Origin: Gigantopelta aegis
Taxonomy: Eukaryota > Mollusca > Gastropoda > Neomphalida > Peltospiridae
Direction of reading: 5' to 3'
Assembly (NCBI RefSeq): GCF_016097555.1
Contig: NC_054708.1
Span: forward strand, 19,874,596 to 19,938,595
DNA length: 64,000 nt
The first letter of the stretch is position 1. Every line of letters starts with the position of its first letter. Shown here piece after piece: positions 56,051-64,000 of the stretch. The translations under genes and the position numbers were made by a program. Under the pieces are notes generated by a model that was given only the letters and a program-made list of their open reading frames with translations, had not been told where the DNA came from and made no database searches.

Positions 56051-56511
56051 GCGAGGTCGGTCCAGGATTGGACTAATTTCTCGTCCCAGCCATCACTTCA
56101 TGATTTGTGTAACAAAGTACATGGTATGTACTATACTGTGTTTGGGATGGTGTATATAATAAAATATCCATTGCTGCTAATCGAAAAGAATAGCCTATGA
56201 AATTACGGCACAGCGTTTCCTTTCTAATTATCTAACTGTGCTATAAACACACACACACACACACGCACGCACGCACGCGCGCACACGCACACCACCCACA
56301 CCAGTGCAGCTATAGTAGAGAGAGAGAGAGGGAGAGAAGTGACTGGGGGGGGGGGATTCGGGGGGAAATATTTACACATGCACACAACACGCACACACAC
56401 AAGAAGATAAACCTACAGTCAATTCTGCTCTAACGGCCACCTGTATTAAGCAATCACGTGTATTAGGAGGCCACATTTTGACACTCCCAAATCATTTAAT
56501 TATAAACTGAC

Positions 56512-58031
56512 GATCAAAAGAAAGTATACCAATTATTTTTTCAAAGTATTAAAAACACAAAACACAATTTGATGCAAATGTTATATTTTGAAAGTATAAT
56601 AATTTGGCGATAAATAAACACAAGTATACTCAATAAAACCCATAAAATGATAATATCACAGTGCACAACAGCACTAGAGGTGAAATGTGAGATTTCATAA
56701 AAGACCATTCATAACGAAGGTGAATAAATTTGACCACAAAGAACATGTTTCAATAGCGTGTATGCCCACCATGTGCAAGTATGCCAGAGTTTGTTAAACG
56801 CTTAATGACGACATCAGGTATTGCCCTCCACTCCTGCCTCAGTGCCTGTACCAACTGATCCCTGTTCATTGGAGGGTTAGGACGACGTCGAATTCGCTGG
56901 CCAAGATGATCCCATAAATGTTCTATCGGTGACAGGTCAGGTGAACGGGCTGGCCATGGCAAAACATTGACGTTGTTTGCGGCGAAGAACTGTTGCACCA
57001 CACGAGCTGTGCAAGGTCTGGCATTGTCCTGTTGAAACAAGAGTCTAGGATGGTGTTGCAAGAACGGTAACAGGACGGGACGTAAAATCTGGTTGATGTA
57101 ACGGTGTGCGTTAAGATTTCCGTCAATGACAATAAGGTCTGTCCGCTATTGGCCACAGATACCGCCCCAAACCATCACAGATCCACCACCAAACGGTTCA
57201 GTCTCCTGAACACAGCACGGAGCTGTTCTCTCTCCTGCACGTCGGTATATCAGAGTCCTGCCATCAGCTCTGAATAACTGGAACCTGCTCTCATCAGAAA
57301 AGAGTACACGTTGCCAGTTCCGATGTTGCCAACGTTGAAACTGACGTGCCCAACGTAAACGTCGAAGTCGATGTTTCCTGTCAGTGTCATCCATCTGAAT
57401 GGTCGATAGGCTCCGATACCATGCTGTCGTAGTCGACGACGTACAGTGTGACGACTGATGACATGTCCAAGGCCAGTCGCTGCAGATGATGTCACAGTGA
57501 GGAATCTGTTACGTAAGTGTAAGATGCGACGAGATGGCGGTCCTCGTTGTAACGCTGTTGTGACGCGGGGTCTTCCACATTTGTGGTCTATCTGCAGTTC
57601 CTGCCATTCACCCTGTAACGCTGTATTAAACCTGGTGATCGTCACCCTTTTGTGCAATTCAGGATTCTTGCCATAAATGGGCATAACTCGCACCCACCTG
57701 CACCATACCGATAGCGCTCTCTCTTTTCTTCAGCAGTTAGCCTTGCCATAGTTCTCTGGTCGTTTTACTATTGACTGAGGCATGTTCTTAAGCAATGGCA
57801 CCCTTTTTTATACCTATTATGTGCACGAGTATCATGTTTCTGTGCAGTATAAATTGGATGAATAAACTCATTTTGCACGTGCGGCATCGCCTGGGGCAAA
57901 CGCAGCAATGCACTTAAGCCCGACTTATTCGTCATTATAACGAACAATACTGGAACCTAGTTCTAAACCTTCCATGAACGTGTATTGTGTTTATTTATAA
58001 TAAAAATAATTGGTATACTTTCTTTTTGATC
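56512..58031 (-). mobile_element. Tc1-like DNA transposon, copy B only
   Basis: Inverted ends GATCAAAAGAAAGTATACCA and TGGTATACTTTCTTTTTGATC, about 28 bases. Copy A lacks it near 37845. TA duplications are not clear because flanking sequence is disturbed. Confidence 0.85.
56750..57770 (-). pseudogene. Tc1-like transposase, DD34E, broken
   Basis: Pieces in order: a start-like MARLTAEEKRE (57740 region), CGRPRVTTALQRGPPSRRIL and GHVISRHTVRRRLRQHGIG (57250-57693), RVLFSDESRFQLFRADGRTL with GGSVMVWGGICGQ then a stop (57146-57394), and LFQQDNARPCTARVVQQFFA to SPDLSPIEHLWDHLGQRIRR, ending GHTRY (56750-57061). The Asp, Asp and Glu are present with 34 residues between the last two. About three or four frame breaks. 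A different Tc1 lineage from 12007-12966. Confidence 0.82.
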
Positions 58032-58490
58032 AAGGGATCACGTTCAGTTGCTCTGTGTATAACCTTGAGACTTTAATATTTTATACTATTATACCAAATT
58101 GACGGTCATCTGACGAAGTAAAGAACCACCTGACTTAAAAAGGCCAGCCTATTTGGTACACCCGTTTTCTGGCTGTTTTAACATGGTTTCATGGTTATCT
58201 CCGTGTGACCTAGTTCCCAGGAGCCTTATAGTACGTAATTTATCAATGGTGTTGTATACTTTATATTCTTATAAGCGTTTCTCAATTATCTTACGGTGAA
58301 GTGGCACGTACTGATCCTAACTATAACTAATTATAAAAATAGTTTTTGCTATAACTATGGCTTGATTTTACTGTTACATGGACTAGATTCCTGAGCTTTC
58401 CGACTAATATAAATATTTCTACGATTAAACTTACATATCTAATATATACAGTTATATTTTGATTGTTTGTTTAGAATCCCAGTGATCAGT
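58032..58490. other. Interleaved stretch: copy A-like sequence mixed with solo LTR words
   Basis: Ordered words of copy A 37850-38160 alternate with ordered words from the second half of the LTR family at 25718 and 48730 (CTCTGTGTATAACCTTGA, GGTCATCTGACGAAGTAAA, AAGCGTTTCTCAATTATC, ACGGTGAAGTG). See findings. Confidence 0.6.
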
Positions 58491-58767
58491 GTCTGTATAG
58501 TCAATGTGTTTCTGGTCGTCTTAATATTTGTAAGAAGTTCAAACTGGATTTTGTCTTCAAATAATTTCGTAGGAACGAAAAAATATATTTTAGGAAATAA
58601 AATGAAATTTAACCTAGTACAAATATTAGAACGATCAGAAACACGTTTAATATACAGCCACTAATATTTTATGCAGAAAAATATATTTGATATGTAATTA
58701 CAATCGTTAAAAAGTCTCTGTTAGTCGATAACATCTTAAAAATTGCAGCAAACTCAGGAATGTCCCT
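58378..58767. mobile_element. TTAA-type palindromic MITE (copy B)
   Basis: Counterpart of 38052-38433; its left half overlaps the interleaved stretch. The right end is CAGGAATGTCCCTATAA. Confidence 0.65.
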
Positions 58768-59585
58768 ATAATTTACAAACTGCTTACATTTTCTTTTGTT
58801 TTTAATTTGTTTGTATAATTTTGGCAAATCCAGTTTGTTTTGGTTAATTTACAAATTGCTTACATCATTTTTTTTTTCTTAAAAAAAAAAAAAAAATAAA
58901 TATATATATATATTTTTTAATTTTCGCAAAGCCAGTTTTGTTATGGTCATCTTAGTGCTTGTAATAGTTCAAAACGTATTTTGTGGGAAACAAAAAAGAT
59001 ACATACCTCTTGTACTGGAGTCAATATGTTATCTTAAATCACGAAATCTTGCAACATAGAGTCTGTTACACATTACTGCCATTACTAGCTTTATGTAACA
59101 CATGTCATTATTACACACATTATATAGAATTTGTATAAATATGCTGAATGCTATATTATGATTTTATGAATGCCATGGTGCACAGTAAGTCAGTGTTTAT
59201 GCATAGTTGCAAAATCTATAACTGCACAAAGCTAACCTACTATAGAGGTACACATTGTGACGTTATTTATTCCGTATAGAGTGAGTTATGATGTATATTT
59301 AATCCAGCTGTTATATTGATCCTATAGTAGGGGATATTCCATTTCAAATATCAATAATTATAGAATAAAATGAAATATAAAACTCAAAATAAGTGCACAC
59401 TGAGCATGGGATTCTTCCACTCAAATGGCATGAGAAAACGCACAGATTGTTTTGCGAAGCACGTGACGTTACGTTGCACGTAGGAAGGGTGTGATTTGAA
59501 ATTGAACACGTAGTTTGTGTGTACGTTGTATGCACACTGTGGCAATATTCTTTCTTGTTTGTCACTGGAACACTAAATAATAACG
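58768..59585. other. Copy B spacer, no coding
   Basis: Matches 38434-39215 with small indels; an A-run and (TA) scrap at 58880-58915 are specific to this copy. Confidence 0.5.
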
Positions 59586-59651
59586 TGCATGCTCCATGTT
59601 GGCACCACCCAGCCTGTAGACTTAATGTGTCAGAATCAGTCATCAGCCGAT

Positions 59652-60892
59652 TCATCATTCCCGCTCCAGCTCTCAGCCGAAGATGACCTATGCCGCTATG
59701 CAGCTTGAAGAGTTTGGATGCGCTGACAAATTGTCACAAAAGGGAGGGAAGGCTTACGTGACTTTAATGTACGTAAGCCAACCACAGCAACCGGCGACCA
59801 GGAGGAGAAGACAGAGACGGAAGAGGAGGACCGGAACGGAAGAAACGGCACGGGGGGTGGGGGGGGGGGGGGGGGGGTACCAAAGCCGGTGGCGGTTCCT
59901 TCGCCGCCGCCGCCGAAGACACCGTCCCCGCCGCGAAGCAGACGGTCAGCCCACATCAGATTGAAATGGACCCAGCGGCCAGCCCTGACTCTCCAGAGTC
60001 CACGGTTCGACACCCCCACCCGCCGGTCCTTATAAGGTCCAATCGTATGGCGCCGTTGTAAGGGATCGAACCGGTGGTCGCACCCAGACCCAGCGCAGAG
60101 GGACACCGACCAGCTGGCAAACTCGACACGGCCACAGCAGCGGTAAGGCGCTGGGTAAACCAGACAGGGACCAAGCCCCTGGTTGTGTACGCCCCATCGA
60201 TGGAGTAGCTGCCAACAACACCAACCAGAGGGATTTTTCTACACCGGTACGACCAACAACGTGACAGCTTCCACATCAACACCGTGGAATCCCGTACCAG
60301 TACCCTGAGTACCATGCTGACGATGCAGCACGACACTTTCTACCAGCAGGCACACGTGGGGGAAGGCTCCACACATCATCAGACCCACGACATGCTACGC
60401 AGGGTGTTTGCGCAGCACTACGGGGACGGCGTCAGCCGGTACCAGAGGGAGCTGCGTCACTTCGCCAGCTTTGATGCCTGAACACCACCCTACCCTTAAG
60501 GCTATCTAGGTTCGTATAGGTCGGTACATTTAGGCTAAATTAAAAAATCCAACACCCTTTAACGTTCGGCTGAACCGTTCAAAATTAGCGTTCAATCACC
60601 ATAATACTTTCGGACGTAACGCAAACAAATTACTTCAACTTTTTGGCTTAATTCTCCTTCTGAGAAATTTCAAAATTTACCGCCGCCTCTTCCGCCTTAC
60701 CTCGGTCCACCAACAACCGGTCTTCTGCCCTTCAGTGCTTAAGTCGTAAGCGAGAATCCCGCCTTCCACTCCCCCCGTCTTTCCTGTCTTGGACGGAAGA
60801 GCTTGCTTCGCAAGAACTTGCGCCCACGACAGGCGTGCGCTACAACAGCTTGCTCTGAATGTGCACGTAAAATCCTATGACCTGACCTGACC
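59652..60892 (+). mobile_element. Retroelement with (TGACC)n tail, inserted in Tc1 (copy B)
   Basis: Partner of 39365-40629, at the same Tc1 site and with the same flanks (ATCAGCCGAT / ATTAGCCGAT), so the insertion predates the duplication. 59683 onward reads MTYAAMQLEEFGCADKLSQK then AYVTLMYVSQPQQPATRRRR; 60284-60481 ends RVFAQHYGDGVSRYQRELRH-FASFDA-stop. The tail has only two or three pentamers. Protein not recognised. Confidence 0.6.
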
Positions 60893-61438
60893 ATTAGCCG
60901 ATTGTGGGCCCGATATCGACAAACCATAAATGTGGATGGTCGTCCCCGTTCAGGACAGGAAGGACCACAACTCCGGTTCAGGACCACTTCATTAGAGTCC
61001 GATATGGTGTGGGGTGGCATCACCATGACTGCAAGAACTTAGCTGCGTGGGAGGGCCACTGGGCAGTACTACCCTGACAACATGCTTGCACCGATCGTTG
61101 TGCCCTTCGCACGTCAGGGTGGACGCCATTTTGTTTTTCAGGATGACAACGCCCTTGCTCACCAGTCTACTGGCCACTGCGTATCTGCAGCAACATAACA
61201 TCACCACACTGCCGTGGCCAGCCCTAATCCCAGACCTTTCACCTATTGAGCATATGTGGAACAGCAATGGACGATGTCTCCGAAAACGTCAACGTCTACC
61301 AACCAACTTGGCTGAATTAGGCGCCGCTCTCCAAGAGGAATGGAACAGGATCCCCCAAAATGTTATTAGACGTTTAATCAGCATGCCACGTCGGATTCAT
61401 GCGTGCTTGGCGAACCGCGGGGTTTTTACCCGTTACTA
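60893..61438 (+). pseudogene. Tc1-like transposase, C-terminal part with internal deletion
   Basis: Resumes after the retroelement with NVDGRPRSGQ codons. The VQDHFI part is joined directly to MVWGGITMT. Then come GQYYPDNMLAPIVVPFARQ, VFQDDNA (second Asp), LPWPALIPDLSPIEHMW (Glu) and an end ...ANRGVFTRY-stop at 61437. The first catalytic Asp lies in the deleted part. A frame change occurs near QDDNA. Confidence 0.78.
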
Positions 61439-62021
61439 GTGCAAATATTGAAAAAGTCAAATTGACAAGCATCCCTGTTGCCTATCTGTGTCTCCTCCGG
61501 ACCTACATCACTATCCTGGCTAGAATCTTTAATGCCAATCTCTTGTCACATGAGTGCTTGTGTTTTACTATTAATTAATATTGCAATAAAAATTAATACA
61601 TCTCTGTTATATTGTGGAACCAGAAAATCCATTGGGGGGGGGGGGGGGGGGGTTAATGACATGAGGCGGAATGCCAAGGGAACTTTAGGGGAGGTTTGGA
61701 AGAGGATGAAAATTAATATATAATAAAATTATAACTGTTGCAAAATGTAGATGCTCAGAGGCGGATCGGGGGGGGGGGGGGGGGGGGCATTATATATATA
61801 TAATTAGTTTGGGTCTAAAGGAAACCGATGAATTGCCATGTAACTTATAAAGAATACTACAATTCATTTCAAAACATAATGTTAAATTTTAAACCCATAG
61901 CAACTCGGAAAACAAAAAAGAAATTTCTTTGCAAATTACCATCAAATTGCATAGGTTAATTGTCCTTTTGTGATACAGGGATGAAGGCAGGGCCCAGCCA
62001 GGTAAAAAAAAAACCGCCACT
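61439..62021. other. Tc1 flank and G-runs, no gene
   Basis: G-runs at 61635-61652 and 61769-61788, each after a short MITE-end-like word. No inverted repeat of the Tc1 could be matched. Confidence 0.4.
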
Positions 62022-62135
62022 CCATAAGCGTACGAGACAGGGGGCGGGGCAGGGCAACTGCCTCCCCCTAGTCCTGGAGCAAAACCACAAATTCGGGCAA
62101 AAATGATACATATATTCGGGCAAAATTAGACCTTT
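62022..62135. mobile_element. MITE with CATAAGCGTACG end (inverted relative of 36980-37100)
   Basis: CATAAGCGTACGAGACAGGG, then GGCAACTGCCTCCCCCTAGT and two ATTCGGGCAAAA words. The far end is not clear. Confidence 0.55.
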
Positions 62136-62253
62136 TTACCATGTATTTCCATCATTCGACTCTCAAAATTAGTTGTAATCCATGTAAAAATGCGTAGTAT
62201 TTCGTTTGCAACCATATATAGTTGTTTGGTAGTAAATCTAATATATAAAAAAA

Positions 62254-62634
62254 ACGTTTGTTTTATTTAACGACGCCACTAGAGCACATTGATTTGTTTT
62301 ATCTTATCATCGGCTATTGGACGTCAAACATATGGTCATTCTGACACTGTTTTTTAGAGGAAACCCGCTGTCGCCACATAGGCTACTCTTTTACGACATG
62401 CAGCAAGGGATCTTTTATTTGCACTTCCCACAGGCAGGATAGCACAAACCATGATCTTTGTTGAACCAGTTATGGATCACTGGTCGGTGCAAGTGGTTTA
62501 CACCTACCTATTGAGCCTTGCGGAGCACTCACTCAGGGTTTGGAGTCGGTATCTGGATTAAAAATCCCATGCCTCGACTGGGATCCGAACCCAGTACCTA
62601 CCAACCTATAGACCGATGGCCTAACCACGGCGAT
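62254..62634 (-). repeat. SINE type B, full length, head at the minisatellite
   Basis: The minus strand reads from the tRNA-like head (ATCGGTCTATAGGTTGGTAG, GGTTCGGATCCC) to TGTCAGAATGACC and the TGTGCTCTAGTGGCGTCGTT end. The last 20 or so bases of the head are replaced by minisatellite. Confidence 0.85.
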
Positions 62635-63916
62635 GAACTGTCTACAGCTGCAAGTGTTAACAGAACTGACGATGAACTGTCTACAGCTGCAAGTGTTAAC
62701 AGAACTGACGATGAACTGTCTACAACTGCAAGTGTTAACATAACTGATGATGAACTGTCTACAACTGCAAGTGTTAACAGAACTGACGATGAACTGTCTA
62801 CAGCTGCAAGTGTTAACAGAACTGACGATGAACTGTCTACAACTGCAAGTGTTAACATAACTGATGATCAACTGTCTATAAATGCAAGTGTTAACAGAAC
62901 TGACGATGAACTGTCTACAACTGCAAGTGTTAACAGAACTGACGATGAACTGTCTACAGCTGCAAGTGTTAACAGAACTGACGATGAACTGTCTATAAAT
63001 GCAAGTGTTAACAGAACTGTCTACAGCTGCAAGTGTTAACAGAGCTGATGATGAACTGTCTACAACTGCAAGTGTTAACAGAACTGACGATGAACTGTCT
63101 ACAGCTGCAAGTGTTAACAGAACTGACGATGAACTGTCTACAGCTGCAAGTGTTAACAGAACTGATGATGAACTGTCTACAGCTGCAAGTGTTAACAGAA
63201 CTGTCTACCACTGCAAGTGTTAACAGAACTGACGATGAACTGTCTACAACTGCAAGTGTTAACATAACTGTCTACAACTGCAAGTGTTAACAGAACTGAT
63301 GATGAACTGTCTACAGCTGCAAGTGTTAACAGAACTGACGATGAACTGTCTACAGCTGCAAGTGTTAACAGAACTGTCTACATCTGCAAGTGTTAACAAA
63401 ACTGATGATGAACTGTCTATAAATGCAAGTGTTAACAGAACTGACGATGAACTGTCTACCACTGCAAGTGTTAACAGAACTGACGATGAACTGTCTACAT
63501 CTGCAAGTGTTAACAGAACTGACGATAAACTGTCTACATCTGCAAGTGTTAACAGAACTGATGATGAACTGTCTACCACTGCAAGTGTTAACAGAACTGA
63601 TGATGAACTGTCTACAGCTGCAAGTGTTAACAGAACTGTCTACAACTGCAAGTGTTAACATAACTGATGATGAACTGTCTACAACTGCAAGTGTTAACAG
63701 AACTGATGATGAACTGTCTACACATGCAGGTATTAACAGAACTGACGATGAACTGTCTACAACTGCAAGTGTTAACAGAACTGATGATGAACTGTCTACA
63801 CATGCAGGTATTAACAGAACTGACGATGAACTGTCTACAGCTGCAAGTGTTAACAGAACTGTCTACAACTGCAAGTGTTAACAGAACTGATGATGAACTG
63901 TCTACAAATGCAGGTA
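62633..63916. repeat. 39-base minisatellite with 28-base variants, about 34 copies
   Basis: The unit is GATGAACTGTCTACAGCTGC-AAGTGTTAACAGAACTGAC. Six or so units lack 11 bases (GACGATGAACT), giving 28. Variants swap AGCTGC, AACTGC, ATCTGC, CACTGC, AAATGC and CATGCAGGTATT. In frame the full units read DELSTAASVNRTD. The 28-base units shift the frame, so no long protein is maintained. Not CRISPR: there are no unique spacers. Confidence 0.9.
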
Positions 63917-63920
63917 TTAA

Positions 63921-64000
63921 AGGGACATTCCCGAGTTTCCTGCATTGTAAGATGTTTCCGACTAACAAAATAGTTCTACGATTAAAAATTTTATATTAAA
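63921..64000. mobile_element. TTAA-type palindromic MITE, cut by the window end
   Basis: AGGGACATTCCCGAGTTTCC after TTAA (63917-63920), inserted in or at the end of the minisatellite (GCAGGTATTAA). It continues past the right edge. Confidence 0.75.

Larger units (their letters stand above)
47155..60937 (+). repeat. Segmental duplication, copy B
   Basis: Partner of 29975-40680. It is about 3 kb longer because of later insertions: a TTAA MITE (47309), a solo LTR (48730), a SINE (50369) and a Tc1-like element (56512). It ends within Tc1 sequence; the Tc1 itself continues to about 61440. Confidence 0.88.

Noticed and set aside
62633-63916. Regular 39-base repeats as a possible CRISPR array or repetitive secreted protein
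   Set aside because: There are no unique spacers, units vary, and 28-base units shift the frame. It is a minisatellite.

Overview
The window is eukaryotic and looks like a mollusc, probably a gastropod. Evidence: spliced genes with GT-AG introns, very high repeat density, tRNA-headed SINEs of a type I associate with molluscs (with the recurring word AACGACACCACTAGAGCA), Tc1, PIF/Harbinger and TTAA-type DNA elements, LINEs, a Penelope-like element and long dinucleotide and G/C runs. The species call is inference; the rest is read from the sequence. I see no bacterial operon, CRISPR array or rRNA.

Host genes. (1) A minus-strand gene fills positions 1 to 14525. Its first six coding exons can be read with consistent splice sites and phases: 14466-14525, 11237-11327, 7454-7665, 4418-4619, 3404-3553 and 1222-1364. 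They encode the first 286 residues of a secreted protein of the DUF5054 / GH38-like (alpha-mannosidase-related) family, and the gene continues past the left edge. Its introns are packed with MITEs, two minisatellites, a SINE and a nearly intact Tc1 element. (2) Two paralogous minus-strand genes, 32269-33354 and 51798-52883, each encode a 361-residue GT11 alpha-1,2-fucosyltransferase-like type II membrane enzyme.

Layout. 1-14.5 kb: the DUF5054-like gene. 14.5-24 kb: foldback element, SINEs, pyrimidine-rich tracts. 24.3-27 kb: C-terminal part of a Penelope-like element (GIY-YIG end) interrupted by a solo LTR. 27-29.9 kb: MITEs and (TA)n. 30.0-40.7 kb and 47.2-60.9 kb: two copies (A and B) of one large direct duplication that carries the fucosyltransferase, LINE fragments, SINEs, a MITE and a Tc1 element split by a retroelement. 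40.7-47.2 kb, between the copies: a truncated LINE with RNase H, a tandem array of hairpin-like units, a Harbinger derivative and a second copy of the SINE/pyrimidine block at 19-20.3 kb. 61-64 kb: end of the split Tc1, a SINE and a 1.3 kb minisatellite.

Aligning copy A with copy B shows filled and empty sites for several elements (solo LTR, TTAA MITE, SINE, a second Tc1) and hence their order of insertion. Two stretches of copy B (55.69-56.05 and 58.03-58.49 kb) look like two alternative sequences finely interleaved, suggesting a consensus or assembly blend. The fucosyltransferase frames stay open in both copies while flanking elements decay, although most differences between the two proteins' genes change an amino acid.
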